DNA of 64,000 nt from Acidianus infernus (GCF_009729545.1 NZ_WFIY01000004.1:656001-720000); one strand, 5' to 3'. Counted from the first letter of the stretch, positions 37,553 through 49,071 are shown. Program-made: numbers and translations. The notes: a model not told the origin generated them from the letters alone.

Positions 37553-38833
37553 TTAAATTATTTGCCTTATATAAGGCAAAAGATCGTTAAGTGATATTGA
37601 ACTTTGCTGTCTTGTTGTTAAATCTTTTATTGAGACTTTATTTTCCTTTTTTTCATTTTCTCCGATAATAATGGCTATATTTACGTTCATATCCAATAAA
37701 ATTGGTATTATCTTAGATAACGAAATATTTTTTGTGTTCAATATTGCAGGAATATCGTTTTCATGCAAGATGAAAAGAACTTTAAGTGCATAATCAATTA
37801 CATTTTCATTTAGAGGAATTATGGCAATTTTCCTAACATTATCTTTAATTTTTAAATTTTGTAAAACACTTAAAACCCTTTCTACTCCTATTGCAAAACC
37901 TATAGAAGGTGTAGATGGCCCGCCATAGAGTTGTACTAAATTATCGTACCTTCCACCTCCAGCAATACTAAAAGATACTGAAGGATGGGTGACCTCAAAA
38001 ATTACTCCAGTATAATATGCCAAGCCTCTTACTAGTGATAAGTCAATTTTTATTGGAACATTAAGCTTAGCTAATATTTCATAAATTTTAAAAAGTCTTG
38101 AAATTTGATTTTCTAAAACTTTTGAATGCTCATTATTCAAATCTTTGATTAACTCAATAAAATCCGATTCTTTGGATATGGAATTATATAGCATTTCCCT
38201 TATTATATTTAGAATTTTATATTCTGAAATTTTAGATAAATATTCTATTACAGAATCTTTATTTCCTTTATCGATTAAATGCAATAAATGATCTTCTTGA
38301 TCCTCAGACATTTTTAACATTGAAAAAAGTTCTCTATATATTGCTATATTATTTATTTTTATAGTAATATTTTCCAAACCAATTTTCTTAAAAAATTCCC
38401 ATAATATACTTAAAACTTCTAAATCGGCATTAATTGAAGATTCACCCAGCATTTCTATTCCGGCTTGCCTGAATTCCCTATATCTACCAAACTGAGGTTC
38501 ATCGTACCTATAAACGGTCCCAATATAATATAGTCTAATTGGCTTAGGCAAATGTTGCATAGAATTTAGAAATAATCTTACTATGCTAGGCGTAAATTCT
38601 GGCCTTAAGGCTACTTCTCTTCCGCCTTTATCAACAAATGTGTACATTGTATTCCTTAACTCTTCTCCGCCTTTTAATGCAAATAATTCAAATTCTTCAA
38701 GAATTGGTGTTATAGCTTCCATATATCCTGATTTTTTCACAATTTTTGAAAATTGTTCCTCTATATATCTAATTTTTTCAGCATCTTCACCAAAATAATC
38801 TTTCATTCCTCTTAAAGGTTCATAAGATACCAT
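37553..38833 (-). CDS. hisS: Histidine--tRNA ligase
   Basis: 426 residues. Class II motifs: motif 2 RYDEPQFGRYREFRQAGIEM, the histidine-specific GLAYYTGVIFEV and SIAGGGRYDNLVQLYGG, and motif 3 PSIGFAIGVERVL. C-terminal anticodon-binding domain from about residue 330. ATG start, one base after the preceding gene. Confidence 0.96.
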   Translation of the reverse strand: MVSYEPLRGMKDYFGEDAEKIRYIEEQFSKIVKKSGYMEAITPILEEFELFALKGGEELRNTMYTFVDKGGREVALRPEFTPSIVRLFLNSMQHLPKPIRLYYIGTVYRYDEPQFGRYREFRQAGIEMLGESSINADLEVLSILWEFFKKIGLENITIKINNIAIYRELFSMLKMSEDQEDHLLHLIDKGNKDSVIEYLSKISEYKILNIIREMLYNSISKESDFIELIKDLNNEHSKVLENQISRLFKIYEILAKLNVPIKIDLSLVRGLAYYTGVIFEVTHPSVSFSIAGGGRYDNLVQLYGGPSTPSIGFAIGVERVLSVLQNLKIKDNVRKIAIIPLNENVIDYALKVLFILHENDIPAILNTKNISLSKIIPILLDMNVNIAIIIGENEKKENKVSIKDLTTRQQSSISLNDLLPYIRQII

Positions 38834-38834
38834 A

Positions 38835-39221
38835 TCAGCCCTTAGATAATGATACCTCAGAAAGATTATAATAAGTTATGTCTCCATACTTGTCTATTAT
38901 GGCTAGATATGCATCAATATTAGACGACTTAGCCATTTCAATATATTTAAATATTTCATTTATTTTCAAAGGTTCGTTTTCATTATAAATTACAACTATA
39001 CCAATCACCTTCTCGCTTGAATCCTGTAAATATATTACGTTATCAAATTTATTAGAGATTTTAGCTTTCTTAGATCTTAACTTTAAATCCACAATAACTG
39101 AAATTTTATTCCAAAAATGTTTGTCACTACCATATATGGCTTGTAAAGCTTGCAAATCTTTATCTGAAATTTTATTAGACATAATTTTAGTTAGCAATTC
39201 TTCAACCTCAGTTTCAGTCAT
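38835..39221 (-). CDS. tRNA intron endonuclease-like subunit (possible structural EndB)
   Basis: 128 residues. The last 90 residues follow the C-terminal domain pattern of archaeal tRNA-splicing endonucleases (VDLKLRSKKAKISNKF, then VIGIVVIYNENEPL and AYLAIIDKYGDITYY), but the catalytic Tyr/His/Lys triad is not apparent, which suits the structural subunit of crenarchaeal heterotetrameric enzymes. The N-terminal domain is much reduced. Three intron-bearing tRNA genes in this window need such an enzyme. Operon with hisS and psmB. Family assignment is tentative. Confidence 0.5.
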   Translation of the reverse strand: MTETEVEELLTKIMSNKISDKDLQALQAIYGSDKHFWNKISVIVDLKLRSKKAKISNKFDNVIYLQDSSEKVIGIVVIYNENEPLKINEIFKYIEMAKSSNIDAYLAIIDKYGDITYYNLSEVSLSKG

Positions 39222-39284
39222 ATCTCAGTCTAATGTACTTAGTAACAATTAAGTTATAATGATTATTCAACGATAAAAATTATC

Positions 39285-39797
39285 ATGCAATGCCCATATT
39301 GTGGCTCAAATGATTTAATATGGGATAATATACATGGAAATATAGTTTGTGCATCATGTGGAAGTGTAATTGATACACTTTACGATTATTCTCAAATAGA
39401 TACCTCTGAAGATATAATAGATTTAAATAAAAACCTCTCAGAAAGAAAAGAAACAAGAAATTTCATAAAATTAACAGAAACTGTATCAAATAAATTTAGG
39501 ATAATTAATAATAAGAAAAATATGAAATTTATAACCGAAGACGGAGAATTAGCCTTAAGTTTACTTAACATGGATAAGAAAGTATACAAAGTATATGAAT
39601 ATTTAGAGAAAAACGGAATATTTTGCGGAAGAAAAATAAAAATAAGGGTAGCTTTAAGTTTCTATATAGCAGGGTATAGATGCAAAAAAATGAGAAATAT
39701 TTTAGAAAAATTACATATAAATGAGAAATATTTTAGAAAAATTACATATAAATTACCTAAGGAGTTAAAATATATGAATAAAGAATTATTAGATTAA
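39285..39797 (+). CDS. tfb3: Transcription factor TFB3 (truncated TFIIB paralogue)
   Basis: 170 residues, about half of a normal TFB. N-terminal zinc ribbon CPYCGSNDLIWDNIHGN...CASCGS, a degenerate linker, and one cyclin-like repeat remnant (IRVALSFYIAGYRCKKM). In Sulfolobus the short TFB3 is UV-inducible and activates DNA-damage-response genes with TFB1. The last 36 codons contain a perfect 31-bp tandem duplication (39690-39751) read in two different frames. TATA-like GTTATAAT about 30 bases upstream; nearly leaderless. Neighbours thermosome and proteasome beta match the S. acidocaldarius order as I remember it. Confidence 0.85.
   Translation: MQCPYCGSNDLIWDNIHGNIVCASCGSVIDTLYDYSQIDTSEDIIDLNKNLSERKETRNFIKLTETVSNKFRIINNKKNMKFITEDGELALSLLNMDKKVYKVYEYLEKNGIFCGRKIKIRVALSFYIAGYRCKKMRNILEKLHINEKYFRKITYKLPKELKYMNKELLD
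39690..39751 (+). repeat. Perfect 31-bp tandem duplication inside tfb3
   Basis: Two identical 31-base units, 39690-39720 and 39721-39751, starting ATGAGAAATATTTTAG. As 31 is not a multiple of three, the copies encode different peptides (MRNILEKLHI and EKYFRKITYK). See tfb3. Confidence 0.95.
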
Positions 39798-39860
39798 TTT
39801 TCCTATTACTTTAGTCTTGTTAAATAATGTAGTTTGCGTATAACTATATGGCAGTTAAAT

Positions 39861-39897
39861 TTTTATATAACCAGTTTCAAAGTGAGTGTGAAGGTGA
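39861..39897 (+). promoter_or_regulatory. Promoter and ribosome-binding site of the thermosome gene
   Basis: TATA box TTTTATATAA (39861-39870) gives a predicted start near 39890. AAGGTGA at 39891-39897 lies 5 bases before ATG 39903. This fixes the start and rules out the 23-residue upstream extension. Confidence 0.7.
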
Positions 39898-39902
39898 ATT
39901 AT

Positions 39903-41563
<1,661 letters not shown>

Positions 41564-41567
<4 letters not shown>

Positions 41568-43183
41568 ATTTCTTTAATTTTTATTAATATTGGTTGTTTT
41601 ATATTTGGTGCAGAAATTATAGCATCGCCTATATCCAGTTTGTCCAAAATATTGGACAAATTAGGATCTAACGCAAGTGAATCTACAATTATTTTTTTAT
41701 CTATATTTGATTTTATTGCATGAATTATTTTTATATTAGTATTTTTAATCACATCTGGAGAAACTGATGAGGGACTCTGAGTAATAATACATAGTCCTAT
41801 TCCAAATTTTCGTATCTCATTAAGTAATCTACTTACCATCTCATTATTACTAGTTGTAAAATAGTTTTGTGCCTCTTCTAGGACTATTAAAGTTGGTTTA
41901 TTCTTTATCTTTTTCTTTATATAAATATCAGTAATTGCACGAATTATGAATAATGCATATAATCTCCTAACTGAGATATCTGGTATAAAACTTAAGTCTA
42001 TAATTATTTTGCTATTGTTAGCAAGCTCGTCCTCCATGTTAATATTAGAAATTAATAAAAGCCTTACTGGCCTATAAAGTATAGAATTCATTCTTCTTAA
42101 TAAAGCCAGTTTTACATCTTTAATCCAAGTATATTCATCTTTTATTCTTGATACTGCATCATATAATGCAGATAGAGAAAATCTCTTATATTTTCTTAAT
42201 TCAGAAAGAATGATATATAGAATATATCTTTGAGGGTCAGTAAGCTCAAGAACGTCTTGAAAGATTTCAACTGTTTCTTCTAAATTATATAGTTTTAGAA
42301 TATTAAGCCTTAGCGGATTTGATTCATTATATATTTTAAAATCCTTTAACTTATCTATATACTCACCGTGCCAATCTAAAATTATGACATTGAATCCCTT
42401 ATTTGCTAATTGAGAAGCTATTATGGCTGCAGTATTAGATTTTCCGCTTCCAGTAGTACCAAATATTCCTATATGTCTAAGCACATCATTACTTCGTATG
42501 CCTATAGGAATTTTAGCTAAGGATGATGTTATCACATAACCTAATTCGATATCGTAGTCTACTTGAATATTTTCCGACTTAGGTATTTCATACTGCTTTT
42601 CAAAAACTCGTGCATATGTCAAATTTCCGAAATCGTTGGGTATAGGTAATGTTTCATTACTTGCCTTTATAGGCTCTAAGGTTATATGCGGAGCAATAGA
42701 TTCTGCCAATTTTTTTAGTATTTCATATTCTTGAATTACTTCTGTTTCACATATTGTATAGTTTTCGTCTTTACATTCTTTAAACATAATTAAAGCAGAA
42801 GATTTACGCCTATTATAAATATATGTAACTATACTGTATTTTATACTGTCAGATTTCCTACTTAATACATCAACTAAATTATCCAATTCTCTTTGCAAAT
42901 TACTATCTGAATTATTTATATCTTGCTTTCCTAAAATTCTAAAAGCTATACCTATTATGACAGCGTTATTTGACTTAATAATAAATATGTTGTTTTTAAC
43001 TAATACATTTGATATAATATTCTTTTTTCTCAGTAATATTATAATAAATGAAAATATTATAGGTATAATAAGGACAAAATATTCTGAATCAAATATGTGT
43101 ATATATATTAAATGATATTGTAATAGTATTAAACCAAACCCAAGTATAAATAGAACAATAGGACCTATTTTATTAAAATTCAT
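41564..43183 (-). CDS. HerA/FtsK-like membrane-anchored ATPase (DUF87)
   Basis: 539 residues. Two hydrophobic segments at the N-terminus (about 6-26 and 33-50), a soluble domain, then a P-loop ATPase with FGTTGSGKSNTAAIIA (near 240), VIILDWHGEY, and Walker B TLIVLEEAQNY (near 430), followed by the sensor-like CIITQSPSSVSP. This layout, a membrane-anchored HerA-type pump, resembles the CedB component of crenarchaeal DNA import, though gene context differs since no CedA-like membrane protein is adjacent. Role in DNA transfer or repair is an inference. Close to tfb3. Confidence 0.75.
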
Positions 43184-43212
43184 ATACCAAGTTATATATA
43201 TTTTTTAGAGAC

Positions 43213-43578
43213 TCAGATAAGCGAATTTATTGCGTTAGTAGATAACGCGATACGTTCGCTATTATCTTTAATCTGTATTTGCTCAAATTTATTGATATCT
43301 TTATCACAACATTTTATTATATACGCAACGTCTCCTTCCTTAAATTTTATATGCGCTAGCGCATTTGCAATTTGAGAAGTCGAGTACAATAAAGTTAGAA
43401 AATAAATTTCTGGTTCTTTAATACGAGATTTTGTATACGTTTTAAAAAATATATAACATGCTTGATTAATTACTGATTTAGGCGGAATATCCTTAATCAC
43501 TTGTATTACACATTTGCCATCAAATCTTATAATATTCTTTTTATCAGCAGTCCATGTAGTTTGAGAGATTTCTATCAT
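43213..43578 (-). CDS. KEOPS complex Cgi121-like protein (candidate)
   Basis: 121 residues. The helix ACYIFFKTYTKSRIKEPEIY followed by LLYSTSQIANALAHIKFKEG matches the Cgi121 pattern (acidic helix, then a hydrophobic LL-S-S-QI-A motif). Cgi121 binds the tRNA CCA end and stimulates the KEOPS kinase Bud32. Similarity is weak. Two bases upstream of urm1 stop-start junction and in the same operon as S17e. Confidence 0.5.
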   Translation of the reverse strand: MIEISQTTWTADKKNIIRFDGKCVIQVIKDIPPKSVINQACYIFFKTYTKSRIKEPEIYFLTLLYSTSQIANALAHIKFKEGDVAYIIKCCDKDINKFEQIQIKDNSERIALSTNAINSLI

Positions 43579-43580
43579 CT

Positions 43581-43829
43581 TTATCCTCCATGATTAATCG
43601 GAATTACTTGTATAATATCATTATCAGTAATTTTACTACCTCTAATTCTCCAATCTACTCCATTAATTAATATTATATACCCAGGCCTTATGGTGTTATT
43701 ATCCAAATCTAAAATAATTCCCTTTTTATCAATATTCTTTAAAACTTGAAAAATATCTTCCCCTTTAACTTCTATTTCTTTGCTATTAAAGGCTTGAACT
43801 AGTGGGCCAAAAAATATTATTTTACTCAC
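43581..43829 (-). CDS. urm1: Ubiquitin-like protein Urm1 (MoaD/ThiS/SAMP fold)
   Basis: 82 residues, beta-grasp pattern ending in the diglycine IPINHGG with no residue after it, as required for E1 activation and conjugation or sulfur transfer. FGPLVQAFNSKEIEV and YIILINGVDWRIRG are typical of Urm1/MoaD. In S. acidocaldarius a Urm1 encoded beside S17e has been linked to the proteasome. GTG start, overlapping the S17e end by 8 bases. Confidence 0.85.
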   Translation of the reverse strand: MSKIIFFGPLVQAFNSKEIEVKGEDIFQVLKNIDKKGIILDLDNNTIRPGYIILINGVDWRIRGSKITDNDIIQVIPINHGG

Positions 43830-44055
43830 TCTCTTCTACTACCTCCCCTTCAGATACAGACTTCTGAGAGGACATCCTTTTAGCATACCGAGTTAAATAA
43901 CCTGCAATCCTATTCCTAACTTTTTTAGAATATACATCAATATATTTCTTAACTACTTCTTTATTCTTTGAATAGTCAGTAGTAACTTCATCCTTATATT
44001 TCTCATAAATTTCTGCAGCAATTCTCTTAATATCCCTCGTATATATATTTCCCAT
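43822..44055 (-). CDS. rps17e: 30S ribosomal protein S17e (eS17)
   Basis: 77 residues, begins MGNIYTRDIKRIAAEIYEKY; VRNRIAGYLTRYAKRM is the conserved core. The acidic tail is typical of the crenarchaeal protein. First gene of the operon with urm1 and the Cgi121-like gene. Confidence 0.93.
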   Translation of the reverse strand: MGNIYTRDIKRIAAEIYEKYKDEVTTDYSKNKEVVKKYIDVYSKKVRNRIAGYLTRYAKRMSSQKSVSEGEVVEESE

Positions 44056-44096
44056 AAGCTCGCCCGTTAGTTAATAAATATTATAAAAATTTAAAT

Positions 44097-45248
<1,152 letters not shown>

Positions 45249-45288
45249 AAGAGACATTCTCTTACGATATTATTAAATTTTTATCTTA

Positions 45289-47091
45289 CTAATCTCTACT
45301 AACTTCTAAGGAATAATATTCGTTCCTTTCTTTTTGTAACCTATCTAAGTAACTTCCTAATTTATTAACCCTTGGCCTTCCAGTGTCAGCATCTCTCCTA
45401 AAAGTAATTTGCATTTCTTTAAGAAATTCATTCATACCTTTTCTTAAGCTAGTAGGAGATTTACCATGGCCTTCCTTACCAGGAATTCCAGTAAATACCA
45501 TTATTCTATCAGAAATATAATCATGAATTGCTAAATCGTGATCAACTAAAAACGTTACCGCTTTCCTTTCACGTGTTATTCTCTTTATTGCTTTAGCTAC
45601 TATATAACGTTCTTCTACATCTAAATACGATGAAGGTTCGTCTAAAACATAAATGTCTGCCTCTTTAGCTAATGCCCCTGCTACATAAAGCTTTTGAAGC
45701 TCTCCACCGCTGAGATCTTTAACTTCTGATTCTAGAATCCTATGTAAATTTAATTTCCTTATCACCTCTTCAAAAAACCACGACGATGTTGATAGTACGT
45801 CCTTACTTACATTTTCTAGATATTGTTGAACAGTACCATCATACTCTGGAATAAGCTTTTGAGGTTTATATGACATTCTTAGGCCTTCTGGCGTTACATA
45901 ACCATAATCTGGAGTTATCTCATTGACTAGTATTCTCATGAACGTAGTTTTTCCTATACCATTTGGACCCACAATGCCTATTACTTCACCTTCTCTCGCG
46001 TCTCCTTCTTCAATATCAAGTGAAAAGTCAGAAAGATTCTTTTTTATTTCAGACCATTTTATTCTAATTTTTACATTTTTAGAGAAATCCAGATCTGTAA
46101 GCTCTTTAAGCATAAATTTTATCTCATCTTGCCTAAATTTTACGTTCTCTGCGGGAAGATACCCATTCAGGAAATTATTAATTCCAGTTCTAGCGGAATA
46201 TAATTTTGACACTCTACCATATACGCTACTCTCACCGTATATTATAGATACTAAATCCGTAAGGTAGTCTAATACAATAAGATCGTGATCTACTACTGCA
46301 ACGTACTTATCTTTGGTAAGCTCCCTTATGCCTTTAGCCATGTTTAGTCTCTCTCTAACATCTAAATACGATGAAGGTTCATCAAACACGTAAACGTCAG
46401 CTTCACGAAGCAATGCAGCTGCGACTAAAAATTTTTGTAATTCTCCTCCGCTAAGAGTTTGAACTGACTTATTCCACATATTCTGCATAGAAAGAAGCTC
46501 TCTCACCTCATCAATTTTGCCCCTCTCGTCTATTTTATTCAGAAGCTCATTTACATTTCCTTTGAGCATTCTACTAGCATACTCAATGTACTGAATTTTA
46601 TGAACTACTTTCAGATTTTTATTATATAACTTATAGAAATAATCATATATTTCCTTACCTTTAAACTTATTCAAAACATCATCATAACTAAGCTTAGCAT
46701 TAGGATCTCCAAAATTAGGAATTAATTCTCCGCTCAATATTCTTAATATAGTACTCTTTCCAGTACCGTTTTTGCCTAATATACCAATTACATAGCCTTG
46801 CTTTAATATAGGTAAACCAAATAATTCAAAGCCATTAATCTTGTATCTATGAATAATTTCTCCTGATAGTTTATCTGGTAAATTAACAATTGATATTGCC
46901 TCATAAGGACATTTTTTCACACAAATACCACAACCTATGCATGTCTCCTCGTAAATAACTGGCTTACCTTTAACTATCTCAGAAAGTTCTATAGCCTTGC
47001 TGCCTGACCTATTGATTGGACAAAACCTTATACATTCTAGATTACACTTGTCAGGTTTACAAAAATCATAATTTATTACTGCAACCCTCAT
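45289..47091 (-). CDS. abce1: Ribosome recycling ATPase ABCE1 (Rli1)
   Basis: 600 residues. N-terminal [4Fe-4S] domain with CKPDKCNLECIRFCP and CIGCGICVKKCP, then two ABC domains with Walker A GKNGTGKST and GPNGIGKTT, signature LSGGELQ twice, and the HLH insert in the first domain. Splits 70S ribosomes into subunits after termination. Homologues start MRVAVINYD, so ATG 47091 is chosen over 47100. A tiny acidic ORF lies 40 bases upstream in the same direction. Confidence 0.96.
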   Translation of the reverse strand: MRVAVINYDFCKPDKCNLECIRFCPINRSGSKAIELSEIVKGKPVIYEETCIGCGICVKKCPYEAISIVNLPDKLSGEIIHRYKINGFELFGLPILKQGYVIGILGKNGTGKSTILRILSGELIPNFGDPNAKLSYDDVLNKFKGKEIYDYFYKLYNKNLKVVHKIQYIEYASRMLKGNVNELLNKIDERGKIDEVRELLSMQNMWNKSVQTLSGGELQKFLVAAALLREADVYVFDEPSSYLDVRERLNMAKGIRELTKDKYVAVVDHDLIVLDYLTDLVSIIYGESSVYGRVSKLYSARTGINNFLNGYLPAENVKFRQDEIKFMLKELTDLDFSKNVKIRIKWSEIKKNLSDFSLDIEEGDAREGEVIGIVGPNGIGKTTFMRILVNEITPDYGYVTPEGLRMSYKPQKLIPEYDGTVQQYLENVSKDVLSTSSWFFEEVIRKLNLHRILESEVKDLSGGELQKLYVAGALAKEADIYVLDEPSSYLDVEERYIVAKAIKRITRERKAVTFLVDHDLAIHDYISDRIMVFTGIPGKEGHGKSPTSLRKGMNEFLKEMQITFRRDADTGRPRVNKLGSYLDRLQKERNEYYSLEVSRD

Positions 47092-47131
47092 TGACATCAT
47101 CCTTAAAGAAAATAAAAATTAAAAATTAGCT

Positions 47132-47215
47132 TTACCACTCATCTTCTTCCCAATCTTCTTCAGTTTCATCTTCCCATTCTTCCTCTTCTAAGTCCTCTTC
47201 CCAATCTTCCTCCAT
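47132..47215 (-). CDS. 27-residue acidic, tryptophan-punctuated microprotein
   Basis: ATG 47215 to TAA 47132. Composition: 15 Glu, 5 Asp, 4 Trp (positions 5, 14, 22 and 27), one Leu, one Thr, and no basic residue, net charge about -20. Repeats of the type D-W-E-E-D are seen. GGTG nine bases before the ATG and a TATA element at the right distance support expression. It lies upstream of abce1 on the same strand. No family recognised; the W-in-acid pattern recalls the binding motifs of eukaryotic Sem1/DSS1 but nothing proves a relation. Too short for most gene callers. Confidence 0.65.
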   Translation of the reverse strand: MEEDWEEDLEEEEWEDETEEDWEEDEW

Positions 47216-47224
47216 CAACTTATA

Positions 47225-47259
47225 CACCGAACAACTCTTATTTGGAAGGTACTTATAAT
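47225..47259 (-). promoter_or_regulatory. Promoter and Shine-Dalgarno of the microprotein/abce1 unit
   Basis: Minus-strand TATA-like AATTATAAG at 47259-47251 predicts a start near 47230. GGTG at 47228-47225 lies nine bases before the microprotein ATG. No other promoter is evident between the microprotein and abce1 (about 40 bases, A-rich). Confidence 0.55.
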
Positions 47260-47740
47260 TTTCTCAAGTGAACTAACTAGTTATACTTCGAATAGAATCA
47301 TATTAAAAATATTAATCCCGTATCCAAGGTTGCATATACTATGTTAATTGTTATTAATGTTAAAATACGTAATTGAAACACAAAATAATTAGCAATTTTT
47401 AAAGTTTTATAGAAATTAGTCAAAATATAGTTTCACTGACATATGGCTTAAATTCAATAATATTAATTTCTGCAGTAGATTTACTCCTCTCATTTCTTAA
47501 TTAATATTCTCAAAGAGCCAACACCACCTTTTATAACTAAATAGGAGTTTGAAATTTCCTTATCATTAATCTCTTTGTGGAGTCTTCTGAATCTTACTAT
47601 TTAAATACGAGCATATCAACACATATATGACGAGAAACGTAGCTTAAACATTATTTTTCACTGCTTAAGCTTTTTCTGATCATCTAATATGTCAACGTTA
47701 ATTTTAGTCGTCTCTACTATTAACCCTAGTTTTACATTGC
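47260..47740. other. Gene-poor stretch between abce1 and tRNA-Arg, with possible coding remnant
   Basis: About 480 AT-rich bases without a start-to-stop gene. On the minus strand, 47600-47490 is an open stretch of 36 sense codons with plausible amino-acid content (VRFRRLHKEINDKEISNSYL and IKGGVGSLRILIKK) bounded by TAA and TGA and lacking a start codon, which looks like a decayed small gene. No family identified. Confidence 0.4.
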
Positions 47741-47769
47741 TACAAATTTAACCTTTACCGTTGCATTTA
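47741..47769. repeat. Dispersed repeat, copy 2 (3' side of tRNA-Arg)
   Basis: Core ACCTTTACCGTTGCATTTA matches 18 of 19 bases with 28426-28444, with flanking TACAA...TTT also shared. Lies 48 bases past the tRNA-Arg 3' end. Confidence 0.45.
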
Positions 47770-47816
47770 GATTTTATATATGGAATAAAAATATCTTTCA
47801 ATTTATGAAATTGACA

Positions 47817-47891
47817 CGGGCCCGCCGGGATTTGAACCCGGGACCTCTGGTTCCGGAGACCAGGGCTCTGTCCTGGCTGAGCTACGGGCCC
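47817..47891 (-). tRNA. tRNA-Arg (anticodon CCG)
   Basis: Acceptor GGGCCCG/CGGGCCC, discriminator G. Anticodon arm CTGGT-CTCCGGA-ACCAG. T arm CCGGG-TTCAAAT-CCCGG. 75 nt, no intron. Divergent from rpiA. Confidence 0.93.
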
Positions 47892-47926
47892 CTAATTTTT
47901 AATGTTATTTAATAATATTGAGCTTA

Positions 47927-48610
47927 ATGGATGCTAAAGAAATAGTCGCAAAGTATTCAATTGACTATATAAAAGATAAAAAAATAATTGGAATAGGAAC
48001 AGGAAAAACAATTAGGAAATTAATAGAGACAATAAGTGATATCGATATTTTTAAAACAAAACAATATATAGCTAGCTCAATAGATAGCGAAATTGAGCTA
48101 AGTAAAAGAGGTTTCTCGGTAATTTCGCTATTTTCTGGCATAATTCCAGACGTTTATATAGATAGCTTCGACTTCCTAATTAGAGAAAATAACGGCAAAA
48201 TAATACTCATAAAAGGAGGTGGTGGAGCATTACTTAGGGAGAAACTATTAACTGTTAGTTCCAAAGAGAGAATTTTTATTGGAGAAATAAGCAAATTAAA
48301 AGTACCAAAACTTCTTCAAATACCAATAGAAATAGTTCCAGTCTCGTTAAGTTATGTATTAACCAATTTAACTAGTCAAGGATTTAGGGTCAAAATACGG
48401 GAAAGTCAAGGTAAAATAGGCCCATTAATATCAGATAATGGCAATATAATTCTAGACATGGAAGTTGATAATACTCAAGATCTATGCAAGTTAAACAATG
48501 AACTAAGTAATATTGTCGGCGTAATAGAAACAGGTATATTTTGTAATTTGTACGATACTATAATATTGGCAGATAATGATGGAAGACTTGAGATTATTAA
48601 AAAAAGCTAA
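47927..48610 (+). CDS. rpiA: Ribose-5-phosphate isomerase A
   Basis: 227 residues from ATG 47927 (MDAKEIVAKYSIDYI). IIGIGTGKTIRKLI is the phosphate-binding loop (usually GTGST). The usual DGADEVD reads DSFDFLI: both aspartates are kept, but the glutamate is lost. IKGGGGALLREKLL, with catalytic-region lysine and glutamate, is intact. Interconverts ribose-5-phosphate and ribulose-5-phosphate. A TTG three codons earlier could also be used. Divergent relative. Confidence 0.85.
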   Translation: MDAKEIVAKYSIDYIKDKKIIGIGTGKTIRKLIETISDIDIFKTKQYIASSIDSEIELSKRGFSVISLFSGIIPDVYIDSFDFLIRENNGKIILIKGGGGALLREKLLTVSSKERIFIGEISKLKVPKLLQIPIEIVPVSLSYVLTNLTSQGFRVKIRESQGKIGPLISDNGNIILDMEVDNTQDLCKLNNELSNIVGVIETGIFCNLYDTIILADNDGRLEIIKKS

Positions 48611-48932
48611 GATTTCTGTAATGCAAGGTAGAATAGTAAAAATACAATCTAAGCAAGGGTTTCTTTTTACATACATTTTTCTGGGTAAAGATGGTTCCAA
48701 GCATAAGGATCATATAGTAAATGAAAACTACTGTGACTGCGAATTCTTTATCTTCAATAAGATTTACAAAGATAAAGCTTTTTGTTATCACGTCTTGGCA
48801 TTAAAAATCGCGTTACATACAGAGAAAACTATTACTATAGATGTCGAATTAAACGATTTTTTAGATATAATTAGAGAAATAAGACATGACGGAAAATCAT
48901 TAAAATTAAGAAAACTGATATACACCACATGA
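48576..48932 (+). CDS. SWIM zinc-finger protein
   Basis: Up to 118 residues. CDC...(14 residues)...CYH around positions 53-72 is the CxC-xn-CxH SWIM motif, often found in DNA-binding proteins including Sws1, the partner of Rad51 paralogues. Start uncertain: ATG 48576 or 48579, TTG 48588, or ATG 48621; the helix LRLLKKAKISVMQGRIV argues for an early start overlapping rpiA by up to 35 bases. Whether it works with RadA (60 kb position) is unknown. Confidence 0.65.
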   Translation: MMEDLRLLKKAKISVMQGRIVKIQSKQGFLFTYIFLGKDGSKHKDHIVNENYCDCEFFIFNKIYKDKAFCYHVLALKIALHTEKTITIDVELNDFLDIIREIRHDGKSLKLRKLIYTT

Positions 48933-49069
48933 ATATAATGGAAATTACGCTAATAGCCACTATTCTAGTATTGGGATTAGGAATTATTTATGTTACTTTC
49001 TTGGAAATTCTTGAGGAGCCAAGAAAGAAAAAGGTATTAATTTCTAATAAAAGAAAGAAGAGGGAGTAA
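48929..49069 (+). CDS. Small single-span membrane protein, 46 residues
   Basis: ATG at 48929 overlaps the TGA of the SWIM gene (ATGA); TAA at 49067. Residues 4-26 form one hydrophobic helix (MEITLIATILVLGLGIIYVT), followed by a basic tail (RKKKVL...NKRKKRE). Predicted orientation: short outside N-terminus, cytoplasmic C-terminus by the positive-inside rule. It ends two bases before elf1. No family recognised; tight coupling in both directions argues it is real. Confidence 0.62.
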   Translation: MNIMEITLIATILVLGLGIIYVTFLEILEEPRKKKVLISNKRKKRE

Positions 49070-49071
49070 AA

